DNA from: Rhodospirillales bacterium
Lineage (GTDB): Bacteria; Pseudomonadota; Alphaproteobacteria; ATCC43930; CGMCC-115725
DNA length: 64,000 bases
NCBI GenBank assembly: GCA_027315365.1
Contig: DAHUYF010000087.1
Location: 1 to 64,000, forward strand
Direction: 5' to 3'
Shown one piece after another: positions 9,480 through 18,660 of this stretch; positions within the stretch are counted from its first letter, which is position 1; every line of letters starts with the position of its first letter. The notes under the pieces are model-generated. The model did not search any database and was not told the origin of the DNA. It worked only from the letters and a program-made list of their open reading frames with translations. Position numbers and translations under genes: made by a program.

Positions 9480-9508
9480 ATTATACGGGTTGCACACGCG
9501 CTTTATTC
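9480..9508 (-). promoter_or_regulatory. Predicted promoter of the 53-aa gene
   Basis: On the minus strand a perfect TATAAT occupies 9485-9480, 30 bases before the ATG at 9450. At 17 bases spacing the -35 region reads GAATAA (9508-9503), a poor match, so an activator or an extended promoter may be needed. Confidence 0.45.
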
Positions 9509-9530
9509 CCCGCGGCGTGCAAGTTTTTTT
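9490..9530 (+). terminator. Possible rho-independent terminator for the gcv operon
   Basis: TTGCAC (9490-9495) can pair with GTGCAA (9517-9522), immediately followed by a run of seven T (9524-9530). The stem is only 6 bp plus interrupted pairs, so it is weak, but the T-run is exceptional in this GC-rich sequence and lies downstream of gcvPB on the correct strand. Confidence 0.4.
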
Positions 9531-9593
9531 GCCGGCGGCGGCCGCGACGGGCGGCGGTGCCGCGAGCGGCAGGGTCCGGAGCAGGCTGGGGCG

Positions 9594-10466
9594 ATGGCGC
9601 GCGGGGCGAGAGACAAGGCGGCGGACGGTCAGGCGCGCAGCTTTCCCGCCTCGGGGCTGCCGGGCCGCGCATTCCGCGCCTGCGGGGTCGTGCGTCCGGC
9701 GACCTCGACCTCTTTCACGGCCTGCTGGCGCTGTCCTACCTTGTCTTCAACGTCATCTTCGCCGTGCTCTATCTGCTCGCCGGCGGCGGCATCGGCAACG
9801 CCCGGCCCCGTTCCTTTGGCGATGCGTTCTTTTTCAGCGTCCAGACCATGGCGACGATCGGCTATGGCCAGATGTACCCGCAGTTGCTCGCCGCCAATCT
9901 GCTGGTCTGCCTGGAGGTGCTGCTCGGTATGAGCGGCCTGGCGCTCGCGACCGGGGTGATCTTCGCTCGCTTCTTGCCGCCGACGGCGCGGGTGCTGTTC
10001 AGCCGGATCGCCGTCGTCGGGCCTTACGACGGGGTGCCGACGCTGATATTCCGCGCGGCCAATCAGCGGCGCGATCAGATCCTCGAGGCGCCGGTGAGCG
10101 TCTCGCTGCTGCGCGACGAGCAGGCCAGCGAAGGGACTGCCATGCGGCGCTTCCACGATTTGGCGCTGATGCGGGCGGCGCACGCCGATGTTCTCCCCGA
10201 CCTGGATGGTGATGCACCGCATCGACGAAAGGAGCCCGCTCTACCGTGCGACGGCGCAGACGCTCGCCGCGGCGCGCGCCGAGATCGTCGTCACCTTGAT
10301 CGGGCTCGACGCCACCTTTGCGCAGACGGTGCACGCGCGCCACTCCTACATCGCCGGCGACATCGTCTGGAACGGGCGTTTCGCCGACATCCTCGGCTTC
10401 GGCGAGGATGGCAGGCGGGTCGTCGACTTGCGCCGTTTTCACGATCTCGCTGAGAGCGGCGAGTGA
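9594..10466 (+). pseudogene. Inward-rectifier K+ channel (KirBac type), disrupted by frameshifts
   Basis: The conceptual product is a bacterial inward-rectifier potassium channel: pore segment FFFSVQTMATIGYGQMYP with the TIGYG selectivity filter, inner helix (LEVLLGMSGLALATGVIFARF), then the cytoplasmic domain. The frame breaks twice. Residues SGLPGRAFRACGVVRP are read from 9594 in frame 3, but the transmembrane part (DLFHGLLALSYLVFN) continues in frame 2 from about 9700, and the outer-helix region looks about ten residues short. Near 10183 an extra G shifts frame 2 back to frame 3, where MFSPTWMVMHRIDE and FAQTVHARHSYIAGD complete the Kir domain to 10466. Either the gene is decaying or the assembly has indels. 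Confidence 0.7.
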
Positions 10467-10546
10467 GGCGGCGCCGGGCGGCGTTGACAAGCGCGCGAGG
10501 CGCCGCTTTGAATGGCGCGCGCTTCCGAGCGCCTTGGGGGACCGGG

Positions 10547-11647
10547 ATGATCGCTCGCCTCGCCTTATGCTTCAGCCTCGCCGTCCTCCTGGCCCAGACC
10601 GCGGCGCGCGCCGACGACGGCAAGACGCTCAACATCTACAACTGGTCCGATTACATCGCCGACGACACGGTCTCGCGCTTCGAGGCCGAGACCGGCATCA
10701 AGGTGCATTACGACGTCTACGACAACAACGAGACGCTCGAGACCAAGCTGATGGCGGGCCATTCCGGCTACGACCTGGTCGTCCCCTCGGCGATGCCGTT
10801 CATGGCGCGCGAGATCGAGGCCGGCGCCTTCCAGAAGCTCGACAAGACGAAGCTCTCCAACTACGGCAATCTCGATCCGCAGATCCTCGGTTTCGCCGCC
10901 GGCGCCGATCCCGGCAACCAGTACGGCGTGCCTTATCTCTGGGGCACCACCGGCATCGGCTACAATCCGGCCAAGGTGAAGGCGGCGCTGGGGCCCAATG
11001 CGCCGGTCGACAGCCTCAAGCTGATCTTCGATCCCGCCAATGCCAGGAAGCTCGCGGCCTGCGGCATCTCGCTGCTGGACACGCCGCAGGAGATGTTTCC
11101 GGCGGCGCTGGCCTATCTCGGCCAGCCGCCGCTGAGCCGCGAACCGAAGGACTTGCAGCAGGCGGCCGACGCGGTGCTGGCCATCCGCCCCTACATCCGC
11201 AAGTTCCATTCCTCGCAATACATCAACGACCTCGCCAACGGCGATCTCTGCGTCGCCTTCGGCTATTCCGGCGACGTGATCCAGGCCAGGAACCGCGCCG
11301 CCGAAGCCAAGAACGGCGTCGAGATCGCCTACGCCATCCCCAAGGAAGGCGCGATGCTGTGGGTCGACATGATGGCGATCCCGAAGGACGCGCCGCATCC
11401 GGAGAACGCGCTGCGCTTCATCGATTTCATCCTGCGGCCGGAGATCATCGCCGCGATCTCCAACACGGTCGCCTACGCCAATCCCAACCAGCTCGCCGGC
11501 GACCTCGTCGACGAGGATATCCGCAACAATCCCGGCATCTATCCGCCGCCGGAGATCCGCGCCCGCCTGTTCTTCGACAAGCTGGCGACGCCGCAATACG
11601 ACCGGCTGCGGACCCGCGCGTGGACCAAGGTGAAGACCGGCACGTGA
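10547..11647 (+). CDS. Polyamine ABC transporter, periplasmic binding protein (PotF/PotD-like)
   Basis: A 366-residue secreted solute-binding protein, starting with a Sec signal peptide (MIARLALCFSLAVLLAQ, likely cut after ARA near residue 23). The mature protein opens LNIYNWSDYIADDTV, the hallmark of spermidine/putrescine binding proteins, and contains DLVVPSAMPFMAREI and YGVPYLWGTTGIGYNP, segments that line the polyamine pocket in PotF. The ATG at 10547 is preferred over a longer frame because it begins the signal peptide. First gene of a four-gene operon with three GTGA or ATGA overlaps. The better match to PotF suggests putrescine, but the substrate is inferred. Confidence 0.93.
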   Translation: MIARLALCFSLAVLLAQTAARADDGKTLNIYNWSDYIADDTVSRFEAETGIKVHYDVYDNNETLETKLMAGHSGYDLVVPSAMPFMAREIEAGAFQKLDKTKLSNYGNLDPQILGFAAGADPGNQYGVPYLWGTTGIGYNPAKVKAALGPNAPVDSLKLIFDPANARKLAACGISLLDTPQEMFPAALAYLGQPPLSREPKDLQQAADAVLAIRPYIRKFHSSQYINDLANGDLCVAFGYSGDVIQARNRAAEAKNGVEIAYAIPKEGAMLWVDMMAIPKDAPHPENALRFIDFILRPEIIAAISNTVAYANPNQLAGDLVDEDIRNNPGIYPPPEIRARLFFDKLATPQYDRLRTRAWTKVKTGT

Positions 11648-12759
11648 TCGCGCCTGCCGCGACGCGTCCGGCGCCGCAAGCCTCCTATCTGCGCATCGAA
11701 GGCGTGGCGAAGCGCTTCGCGCCCGGCGTGCCCGCTGCGGTCGACGGCGTCTCGCTCGACATCGCGGCCGGCGAATTCTTCGCGCTGCTCGGACCCTCGG
11801 GCTGCGGCAAGACCACGCTGCTGCGCATGCTCGCCGGCTTCGAGACGCCGGACGAGGGCCGCATTCTCATCGACGGCGTCGATATGGCGGGCGTGCCGCC
11901 CTATCGCCGCCCGGTCAACATGATGTTCCAGTCCTATGCGCTCTTTCCGCATATGACGGCGGCGGCGAATGTGGGGTTCGGGCTGAAGCAGGATGGTGTG
12001 CCCGCGGCCGAGCGCGAGGCCCGCGTCGCGGCGATGCTCGACCTCGTCAAGCTCGCGCGGCTCGCCGGCCGCAAGCCGCACCAGCTCTCCGGCGGCGAGC
12101 GCCAGCGCGTGGCGCTTGCCCGCGCGCTGGCGCAGGAGCCGAAGCTGGTGCTGCTCGACGAGCCGCTGGCGGCGCTCGACCGCAAGCTGCGCGAGGAGAC
12201 GCGCTTCGAGCTGGTGCGCATCCAGCAGCGCGTCGGCATCACCTTCCTGATGGTGACGCATGACCAGGAAGAGGCGATGAGCATGGCGTCCCGCATCGCG
12301 GTGATGGCGCAGGGCCGCATCGTCCAGCTCGGCACGCCGCAGGAGATCTACGAGACCCCGGCCAACCGCTTCGTCGCCGACTTCATCGGCGGCGTCAACC
12401 TGTTCGAGGGCCGCGTGCTGCGCGCCCAGGGCGGCCTCCTGGAGGTGGAATGCGCCGAGGCCGGCACGACGCTCTTCGTCGAGCACGGGGCGCTCCCCGC
12501 GGGCAGCGCCGTGGCGGTCGCGGTCCGACCCGAGAAGCTCGTCCTTGCCCCGCCGGCGGGTGCGGTGAACCGTCTCCAGGGCCGCGTGCGGGGCGCCGCC
12601 TATCGCGGCGAGGCCTCGACCTACGAGGTCGAGCTCGCCGGCGGCAAGCTGCTGCGGGTGACGCTGGTCAACGCCGCGCGCCGCGCGCCGCCCTACGGTG
12701 CGGGCGAGGCGGTGGCGCTCGCTTTCGCGCCGGCGGCGGCCGTGGTGCTGGCGCCATGA
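11644..12759 (+). CDS. Polyamine ABC transporter, ATP-binding protein (PotG/PotA-like)
   Basis: A 371-residue ATPase. Walker A GPSGCGKTT lies at residues 50-58, the ABC signature LSGGERQRVALAR from 148, Walker B LVLLDEP at 168-174 and the switch histidine in MVTHDQEEA. The last 130 residues form a TOBE-type regulatory domain (VRPEKLVLAPP) usual in this family. The GTG start overlaps the stop of the binding-protein gene, which excludes a very long spurious upstream extension. Energises the two permeases encoded next. Confidence 0.95.
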   Translation: MIAPAATRPAPQASYLRIEGVAKRFAPGVPAAVDGVSLDIAAGEFFALLGPSGCGKTTLLRMLAGFETPDEGRILIDGVDMAGVPPYRRPVNMMFQSYALFPHMTAAANVGFGLKQDGVPAAEREARVAAMLDLVKLARLAGRKPHQLSGGERQRVALARALAQEPKLVLLDEPLAALDRKLREETRFELVRIQQRVGITFLMVTHDQEEAMSMASRIAVMAQGRIVQLGTPQEIYETPANRFVADFIGGVNLFEGRVLRAQGGLLEVECAEAGTTLFVEHGALPAGSAVAVAVRPEKLVLAPPAGAVNRLQGRVRGAAYRGEASTYEVELAGGKLLRVTLVNAARRAPPYGAGEAVALAFAPAAAVVLAP

Positions 12760-13634
12760 GCGCGGCGATGCGGCGGCGCGCCGTCCTGGCGCTGCCTTAC
12801 CTCTGGCTGGTGCTGTTCTTCCTCGTGCCGTTCCTGATCGCGCTCAAGATCAGCGTCGCCGACAGCGTGATCGGCATCCCGCCCTATTCGCCGCTGGTCG
12901 AGGCCGGCGCCCAGGGCTGGCACCTGCACCTCAGCGCCGACAGCTATGACCGTCTGGCGAGCGACGATCTCTATGCGCTGGCCTACCTCAATGCCGTCGA
13001 ATTCGCCGCCGTATCGACGGTCTTCTGCCTGCTGCTGGGATATCCGCTCGCCTATGGCATCGTGCGCGCGCCGCAACGCCGGCGCAGCCTGCTGCTGCTG
13101 CTGGTGATCCTGCCGTTCTGGACGAGCTTTCTCATCCGCGTCTACGCCTGGATCGGGCTGCTGAACGGCAACGGCGTCATCAACAGCGCGTTGTTGGCGC
13201 TGGGCATCATCCACCAGCCGCTGAGCCTGCTCAACAACGCCTTCGCGGTCTATGTCGGCATCGTCTACTCCTACCTGCCGTTCATGGTCCTGCCGCTCTA
13301 CGCCCAGCTCGAGAAGCTCGACCCGGCTCTGCTCGAAGCGGCGGCGGATCTGGGGTGCCGGCCCTGGCAGGCCTTCTGTCGCGTCACCCTGCCGCTGTCG
13401 CTGCCGGGGATCGCGGCGGGCGCACTGCTCGTGTTCATCCCGGCGGTGGGCGAGTTCGTCATCCCCGACCTGCTCGGCGGCCCCAACACGCTGATGATCG
13501 GCAAGGTGCTGTGGGACGAATTTTTTGCCAATCACGACTGGCCGATGGCCGCGGCGGTGGCGATCGCCATGCTGGTGGTGCTGGTCGTGCCCATGGGCCT
13601 CATCCGCCGGCTGCTGCAGGGCGAGACCGCGTGA
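12756..13634 (+). CDS. Polyamine ABC transporter, permease (PotH/PotB-like)
   Basis: A 292-residue inner-membrane permease with about six helices; the first is in AVLALPYLWLVLFFLVPFL. The EAA loop that docks to the ATPase reads LEAAADLGCRPWQAFCRVTLP. An early periplasmic loop between helices 1 and 2 (residues about 40-75) is the length expected for PotH/PotB. Start ATGA overlaps the ATPase stop; its own stop overlaps the next permease. Confidence 0.94.
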   Translation: MSAAMRRRAVLALPYLWLVLFFLVPFLIALKISVADSVIGIPPYSPLVEAGAQGWHLHLSADSYDRLASDDLYALAYLNAVEFAAVSTVFCLLLGYPLAYGIVRAPQRRRSLLLLLVILPFWTSFLIRVYAWIGLLNGNGVINSALLALGIIHQPLSLLNNAFAVYVGIVYSYLPFMVLPLYAQLEKLDPALLEAAADLGCRPWQAFCRVTLPLSLPGIAAGALLVFIPAVGEFVIPDLLGGPNTLMIGKVLWDEFFANHDWPMAAAVAIAMLVVLVVPMGLIRRLLQGETA

Positions 13635-14464
13635 CCGCCCGGCTTTCGCCCTTCCTCGCGATCATGATGGTGGTGGGCTACGCCTTCCTCTACGGCCCGA
13701 TCGCATCGCTGGTGATCTATTCTTTCAATGCCTCGCGGCTGGTGACGGTGTGGGCGGGATTCTCCACCCATTGGTACGTCGAACTGCTGCACAACGAGGC
13801 GATCCAGGGCGCGGCGCTGACCAGCCTCGAGATCGCCGTGACCGCCGCCAGCGGCGCGCTCCTGCTCGGCACGCTGGCGGGCTACGCGCTGCAGCGCTAT
13901 CGCCGCTTCCGCGGCCGTGCGCTGTTCGGTGCGCTCGCCACCGCGCCGCTGGTGATGCCCGAGGTCATCACCGGCCTGTCGCTGCTGCTGCTGTTCGTGG
14001 CGCTGGAGCAGGCGGTGGGCTGGCCCCGGGGCCGCGGCGTGCCGACCATCGCCATCGCCCACACCACGCTCGGCACCGCCTATGTCGCGGTGGTGGTCGA
14101 GGCGCGACTCGCCGCCTTCGACCGTTCTCTCGAGGAGGCGGCCCTCGACCTCGGCGCGCGGCCGCTCAAGGTGTTCCTGGTGATCACCCTGCCGCTGATC
14201 GCGCCGGCGCTGGCCGCGGGCTGGCTGCTCGCCTTCACCCTCTCGCTCGACGATCTCGTCATCGCCAGCTTCACCTCCGGCCCGTCCTCGACGACCCTGC
14301 CGATGGTGATCTTCTCCAGCGTCCGGTTGGGGGTGAGCCCGCAGATCAACGCGCTGGCGACGCTGTTCCTGGTGGCGGTGGCGGTGCTGGTGACGGTGGC
14401 GGGAAGGCTGATGGGCGGCGCCGCGGCGCGACGGAAGCCCGGCGATCCCGGGATGTCGGGCTGA
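13631..14464 (+). CDS. Polyamine ABC transporter, permease (PotI/PotC-like)
   Basis: A 277-residue second permease, six predicted helices, beginning at a GTG that overlaps the preceding stop. The EAA loop is EEAALDLGARPLKVFLVITLP, followed by the characteristic LLAFTLSLDDLVIASF segment of PotI/PotC. Completes a PotFGHI-type importer, so all parts for polyamine uptake are present. It ends 29 bases before the end of the convergent apt gene; no clear terminator hairpin is seen between them. Confidence 0.94.
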   Translation: MTARLSPFLAIMMVVGYAFLYGPIASLVIYSFNASRLVTVWAGFSTHWYVELLHNEAIQGAALTSLEIAVTAASGALLLGTLAGYALQRYRRFRGRALFGALATAPLVMPEVITGLSLLLLFVALEQAVGWPRGRGVPTIAIAHTTLGTAYVAVVVEARLAAFDRSLEEAALDLGARPLKVFLVITLPLIAPALAAGWLLAFTLSLDDLVIASFTSGPSSTTLPMVIFSSVRLGVSPQINALATLFLVAVAVLVTVAGRLMGGAAARRKPGDPGMSG

Positions 14465-14493
14465 GCGGAGGGTTGCCGGCCGGCGCGGCGCCC

Positions 14494-15009
14494 TCAGGAA
14501 TCGTAGGTCGCCACCGAGGTGAAGGGGACGTCGATGCGCTGGCGGCCGTTGAGGAAGGTCAGCTCGATGATGCAGGCCGCGGCCAGCACGTCGCCGCCCA
14601 CCATGCGGCAGAGGCGGATGGCGGCGGACAGCGTTCCTCCGGTGGCGAGCAGGTCGTCGAGCACAATCACCCGCTGTCCCGGCCGGATCGCATCGGCCTG
14701 GATCTCGATCGTATCGCTGCCGTATTCGAGGTCGTAGGTGTAGGGGATGGTGGCGCCCGGCAGCTTGCCCCGCTTGCGCACCATGATGAAGCCGCAGCCG
14801 AGGCTGTAGGCCAGCGGCGCCGAGACCAGGAAGCCGCGCGACTCGATGCCGACCAGCAGGTCCGGCCGATAGGGCCGCAGTTTTTCGTCGAGCTGCCGGA
14901 CGGTCGCTTGCCAGGCGTCGGCATGCGCCAGGAGGGTGGAGATGTCGTAGAACAGGATTCCCGGCTTGGGAAAGTCGGGTATCCCCCTGATATGCTGTTT
15001 CACGTCCAT
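14494..15009 (-). CDS. apt: Adenine phosphoribosyltransferase
   Basis: A 171-residue purine salvage enzyme that makes AMP from adenine and PRPP. The PRPP-binding motif [13 protein letters not shown] is at residues 115-127, and the N-terminal [18 protein letters not shown] and [15 protein letters not shown] segments are diagnostic. Length is standard. The start ATG gives MDVKQHIRG, the normal N-terminus; the open frame continues upstream but without family similarity. It diverges from the Mla operon, with about 108 bases between. Confidence 0.96.
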   Translation of the reverse strand: MDVKQHIRGIPDFPKPGILFYDISTLLAHADAWQATVRQLDEKLRPYRPDLLVGIESRGFLVSAPLAYSLGCGFIMVRKRGKLPGATIPYTYDLEYGSDTIEIQADAIRPGQRVIVLDDLLATGGTLSAAIRLCRMVGGDVLAAACIIELTFLNGRQRIDVPFTSVATYDS

Positions 15010-15117
15010 GCCATCGTCCCCGGCGGCTGCTTTTGCGCCGGCTACTCTAGCCAAAGCCGGGCGCGGCGAAAGCACCATTTCTTGGCGGCGTCCCAAGGCC
15101 GTGTAGACTGTCGCGCC

Positions 15118-16260
15118 ATGCACGCGGATGAAGCCGGGTTCGATCTCCAAGCCGAAGGCGACGCGCTGGTGCTGCGTGCCGCCGGGCGGTGGCTCGTCGC
15201 CGCCGCCGAGGGGCTCGACCGGCAACTGCGCCAGCTCGACGCCGTGGCCGCCGGGACGCGGCTGCGCATCGATCTCGCGCGGGTCGACCGGCTGGACACG
15301 GTCGGCGCCTGGCTGGTGCTGCGCACTCGGCGCGACCTCGAGGCGCGTGGCGTCGTCGCCGCCATAGAGAACGTCGCTGCGGATTTCGCACCGCTGCTGG
15401 AGCAGGTCGCCCGGAGCGAGCCGCCTGCCCCGGAGCAGCGCGAGGCCGGCCCGTTCGACGCGGTGCTGGCCGCGCTCGCCCGGTTGGGCGAGAACACCGT
15501 CGACGCGGTGCTGGAAGCGCGCGGGCTGGTCGGATTCTTCGGCATAGTGGTCGTCACCCTGTCGCGCACCCTGCGCCGGCCGGCTCGGCTCCGCACGGTG
15601 TCGCTGGTCACGCAGATGGAACGGACCGGGGTTAGTGCGCTGCCGATCCTCGGGTTGCTCTCGTTTCTCATCGGCGTGGTGCTGGCCTATCAGGGCGCCG
15701 ACCAGCTGCGGCGCTTCGGCGCGGAAATCTTCACCGTCAACCTGCTCGGCGTCGGCATCCTGCGCGAGCTTGGCGTGCTGCTGACCGCGATCATCGTCGC
15801 CGGCCGCTCCGGCAGCGCGTTCACCGCGGAGATCGGCGCCATGGAAGTGAACGAAGAGGTCGATGCCATGCGCACGCTCGGCCTCGATCCCATCGAGGTG
15901 CTGGTGCTGCCGCGTCTCTTCGGCCTCGTCCTCACCTTGCCCCTGCTCGCGGTCTATGCCGATTTCATGGCGCTGTTCGGCGGCATGCTGATGTCCTGGG
16001 CGGTGCTCGGCATCGCGCCGCCGCTGTTCCTGCGCCAGCTCCACACCGCGCTCGGGGAATGGACCTTCTGGGTAGGCATCTTGAAGGCGCCGTTCTTTGC
16101 TGCCACCATCGCCCTGGTGGGCTGCCATGCCGGCCTCATGGTGTCGCGCAACGCCGAGAGCGTCGGCCGGCTGACCACGCTGTCAGTCGTGCGTTCGATC
16201 TTTCTCGTGATCATCATCGATGCCGCCTTCTCCATCCTCTACGCCCAGCTCGGCATCTGA
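15118..16260 (+). CDS. MlaE-family lipid ABC permease with N-terminal STAS domain
   Basis: A 380-residue fusion. Residues 1-115 form a STAS-like domain ([19 protein letters not shown]), and the rest is the MlaE/YrbE permease with five or so helices, including the conserved [31 protein letters not shown] region (split here only by the reader) and [20 protein letters not shown]. In the E. coli Mla system the STAS partner is the separate MlaB; here the two are joined, as in many alphaproteobacteria. Moves phospholipids between membranes with MlaF and MlaD, encoded next. The ATG at 15118 gives the natural N-terminus; the open frame upstream is not homologous. Confidence 0.9.
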   Translation: MHADEAGFDLQAEGDALVLRAAGRWLVAAAEGLDRQLRQLDAVAAGTRLRIDLARVDRLDTVGAWLVLRTRRDLEARGVVAAIENVAADFAPLLEQVARSEPPAPEQREAGPFDAVLAALARLGENTVDAVLEARGLVGFFGIVVVTLSRTLRRPARLRTVSLVTQMERTGVSALPILGLLSFLIGVVLAYQGADQLRRFGAEIFTVNLLGVGILRELGVLLTAIIVAGRSGSAFTAEIGAMEVNEEVDAMRTLGLDPIEVLVLPRLFGLVLTLPLLAVYADFMALFGGMLMSWAVLGIAPPLFLRQLHTALGEWTFWVGILKAPFFAATIALVGCHAGLMVSRNAESVGRLTTLSVVRSIFLVIIIDAAFSILYAQLGI

Positions 16261-17035
16261 GCCGCCGATCGTCCGCGTGCGCGGACTGCGGACGCGGATC
16301 GGCGGTCGCGTGCTGCACGATCGGCTCGATCTCGATCTTTGGCGCGGCGAGGTGCTGGGCGTGGTCGGCGGCTCCGGCAGCGGCAAGTCGGTGCTGCTGC
16401 GCACTATCGTCGGCCTGATGGAGCCCGAGGCCGGCTCGGTCGAGATTTTCGGCGAGGATATCCGCGCGCTCGGCGACGAGCGGCTGCGCGAGATCGAGGC
16501 GGGCTGGGGCGTGCTGTTCCAGGACGGTGCGCTCTTCAGCTCGCTCACCGCGGCGCAGAACGTCGCGCTGCCGCTGCGCGAGCAGTTGGCGCTGGAGCCG
16601 CCGCTGCTGGACGAGATCGCGATGCTCAAGCTCGCCCTCGTCGGCTTGCCCGGCGACACCGCGCCCAAATATCCGGCCGAGCTGTCGGGCGGCATGCGCA
16701 GGCGGGCCGGGCTCGCCCGCGCGCTCGCGCTCGACCCGCGGCTGCTGTTTCTCGACGAGCCGACCGCCGGCCTCGACCCCATCGCCGCCGGTGCCTTCGA
16801 TACGCTGATCCGCGATCTCCGGCTCAGCCTGGGCCTCACCGTCTTCATGGTAACGCACGATCTCGACAGCCTGATCGCGATCTGTGACCGGATCGCCGTG
16901 CTGGTCGACAAGCGGCTGATAATCGGCACAATGACCGAGCTGCTGCACAACCCCCATCCTTGGATCCAGGCGTATTTCCGGGGACCGCGCGGACGCGCCG
17001 CGTTGGGCGAGGGCGGCGGACAGGCGGTCGGATAG
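16220..17035 (+). CDS. MlaF-family lipid ABC transporter ATP-binding protein
   Basis: A 271-residue ATPase for the adjacent MlaE-type permease. Walker A GGSGSGKS at residues 50-57, signature LSGGMRRRAGLARALA near 155-170, Walker B LLFLDEPTAGLDP. LSGGMRRR with MRRR in place of the usual QRQR is characteristic of the Mla/MCE ATPases. The ATG start overlaps the permease gene by 41 bases; a GTG inside (around residue 19) would remove the overlap and the Ser/Pro-rich leader, so the true start is not certain. Confidence 0.93.
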   Translation: MPPSPSSTPSSASEPPIVRVRGLRTRIGGRVLHDRLDLDLWRGEVLGVVGGSGSGKSVLLRTIVGLMEPEAGSVEIFGEDIRALGDERLREIEAGWGVLFQDGALFSSLTAAQNVALPLREQLALEPPLLDEIAMLKLALVGLPGDTAPKYPAELSGGMRRRAGLARALALDPRLLFLDEPTAGLDPIAAGAFDTLIRDLRLSLGLTVFMVTHDLDSLIAICDRIAVLVDKRLIIGTMTELLHNPHPWIQAYFRGPRGRAALGEGGGQAVG

Positions 17036-17038
17036 GGC

Positions 17039-17992
17039 ATGGAAACACGCGCAAATTACGTGGCCGTCGGGGCTTTCGTGCTCGCCGTGCTGATCGGCAT
17101 CGTGATCATCGTGCTGTGGCTCGCGCGGATCGAGTTCAATCGCGAATTCGCCTATTACGACATATATTTCAACGGCTCGGTCACCGGTCTCGCGCGTGGC
17201 TCGGAGGTGCGCTACAACGGCATCCCGGTCGGGCGCGTGACCGAGATCCGCATCGACCCGCAGAACCTCGAAAAGGTCCGCGTCACCATCGAACTCGCGC
17301 AGACGGCGCTGATCAAGTCGGATGCGGTCGCGTCGCTCGAATTCCAGGGCCTCACCGGCGCGGCCTATATCGAGATCAGCGGCGGCAGCCAGAAGGCGCA
17401 GCCGCTGATGGCGCTGGCGGGCCAGCGCTACCCCGTCATCACCTCGCAGCAATCGGGTCTGCAGCGGGTCTTCGCCAACGCGCCCGAGGCGCTGGCGCGG
17501 CTGCTCGATGTCGCGGACAAGCTTACCGCCGTCCTCGACGACCGCAATCGTGCCGCCATCGCCGAGACGCTGGAGAACGTCCGCCGCCTCACCGCCGTGG
17601 CTGCCGACCACTCCGGCGACATCGACAGCGTGATGAAGGATTCGGTGGCGGCGGTGCGCGAGCTGCGCGACACGATGTCCGCCGCCGATCAGACGCTGAC
17701 CGAGCTGCGGCAGCTCGTCGGCGAACACGGCGAAGCGCGCGGCGCCCTGCAATCGATCGACGACGCGTCGCGCAAGCTCGACAAGCTCGCCACCGATCTC
17801 GACGGGCTGGTGCAGGAGAATCGCCCAGGGGTGCGCGACTTCAGCCGGCGCGGCCTCGACCAGATGGCGCAGCTGATCGTCGAGGCCCGCGGCCTGGTGC
17901 AGCAGCTGACCCGGCTCAGCGAGGAGATCGAACGCGATCCCACCCGCTTCCTGTTCGGCGGCAACCAGCGAGGGGGCTATCAGCCGCGATGA
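17039..17992 (+). CDS. MCE-domain lipid-binding protein (MlaD-like)
   Basis: A 317-residue protein with one N-terminal membrane helix (VAVGAFVLAVLIGIVIIVLWLA) and an MCE domain at about residues 40-120 (YDIYFNGSVTGLARGSEV, YNGIPVGRVTEIRIDP, EFQGLTGAAYIEI). A long helical region follows (AVRELRDTMSAADQTL), as in MCE proteins that form hexameric rings bridging the periplasm. It is longer than E. coli MlaD (about 180) because of this helical tail. Starts 3 bases after mlaF. Confidence 0.93.
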   Translation: METRANYVAVGAFVLAVLIGIVIIVLWLARIEFNREFAYYDIYFNGSVTGLARGSEVRYNGIPVGRVTEIRIDPQNLEKVRVTIELAQTALIKSDAVASLEFQGLTGAAYIEISGGSQKAQPLMALAGQRYPVITSQQSGLQRVFANAPEALARLLDVADKLTAVLDDRNRAAIAETLENVRRLTAVAADHSGDIDSVMKDSVAAVRELRDTMSAADQTLTELRQLVGEHGEARGALQSIDDASRKLDKLATDLDGLVQENRPGVRDFSRRGLDQMAQLIVEARGLVQQLTRLSEEIERDPTRFLFGGNQRGGYQPR

Positions 17993-18597
17993 CCATGCTG
18001 CCGCGCCGATTCGTTCTCGCCGGCATGGCGCTCGCGCCGGCCTCGTGCAGCCTGCTGCCGCAAGCCGGCGCGCCGCCGAAGCTCTATACCCTGACGCCGG
18101 CGAGCGATTTCCCTCCCGGCGGTGCCCGCGTCAGCTGGCAGCTGCTGATCGACGTGCCGGCGAGCACCGCCGCGCTCGACACCGCTCGCATCGCCCTGAG
18201 CCGCAGCCCCACCACCATCGATTACTTCGCCGACGCGGCCTGGGTCGACCGCGCGCCGCTGATGCTGCAGTCGCTGCTGGTGCAATCCTTCGAGAATTCC
18301 GGCCGTATCGCCGCCGTCGCGCGCGACTCGCTGATGTTGCGGGCGGATTACATCCTGTCGACGGAGCTGCGCCATTTCGAGGCGGATTATGCCGCGGCGG
18401 CGGCCCCGACCGCTCGTGTCGGGCTTGGCGCCAAGCTGATCCGCGCCCTCGATCACTCCGTCGCCGCGCAGCGGCGCTTCGACGCCGCGGCCGTGGCAAG
18501 CGCGAACGATATCCCGGCGATCGTCGATGCCTTCAATAACGCGTTTCATCGGGCGGCGCGGCAGATCGCCGACTGGGCATTCGCCGCGGTCCGCTGA
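17989..18597 (+). CDS. ABC transport auxiliary lipoprotein (PqiC/LptE-like fold family)
   Basis: A 202-residue lipoprotein with lipobox LAPASC near residue 19 and the family's opening PPKLYTLTPASDFP, followed by LIDVPASTAALDTARIALS and YFADAAWVDRAPLMLQSLLVQSFENSG. This fits the ABC_trans_aux family that accompanies MCE operons and sits in the outer membrane as a likely docking partner. The ATG overlaps the mlaD stop. A 14-bp tandem repeat starts at the end of this gene and includes its stop codon. Confidence 0.9.
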   Translation: MTMLPRRFVLAGMALAPASCSLLPQAGAPPKLYTLTPASDFPPGGARVSWQLLIDVPASTAALDTARIALSRSPTTIDYFADAAWVDRAPLMLQSLLVQSFENSGRIAAVARDSLMLRADYILSTELRHFEADYAAAAAPTARVGLGAKLIRALDHSVAAQRRFDAAAVASANDIPAIVDAFNNAFHRAARQIADWAFAAVR

Positions 18598-18612
18598 ACG
18601 CGGTCCGCTGAA
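18585..18612 (+). repeat. 14-bp perfect tandem duplication across a stop codon
   Basis: CGCGGTCCGCTGAA occurs twice, at 18585-18598 and 18599-18612. The first copy contains the lipoprotein gene's TGA stop (18595-18597). It looks like a recent slippage or duplication event with no effect on the protein. Confidence 0.9.
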
Positions 18613-18660
18613 GACTTGCCAGTCCTGCCGCGCCGGGAGATAAGGGGCGGGGGGTGTCGC

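Noticed and set aside
13525-15117. Long N-terminal extension of the MlaE frame through potI and apt
   Set aside because: It overlaps the real potI (+) and apt (-) genes and has no homology; the STAS domain begins right after the ATG at 15118.
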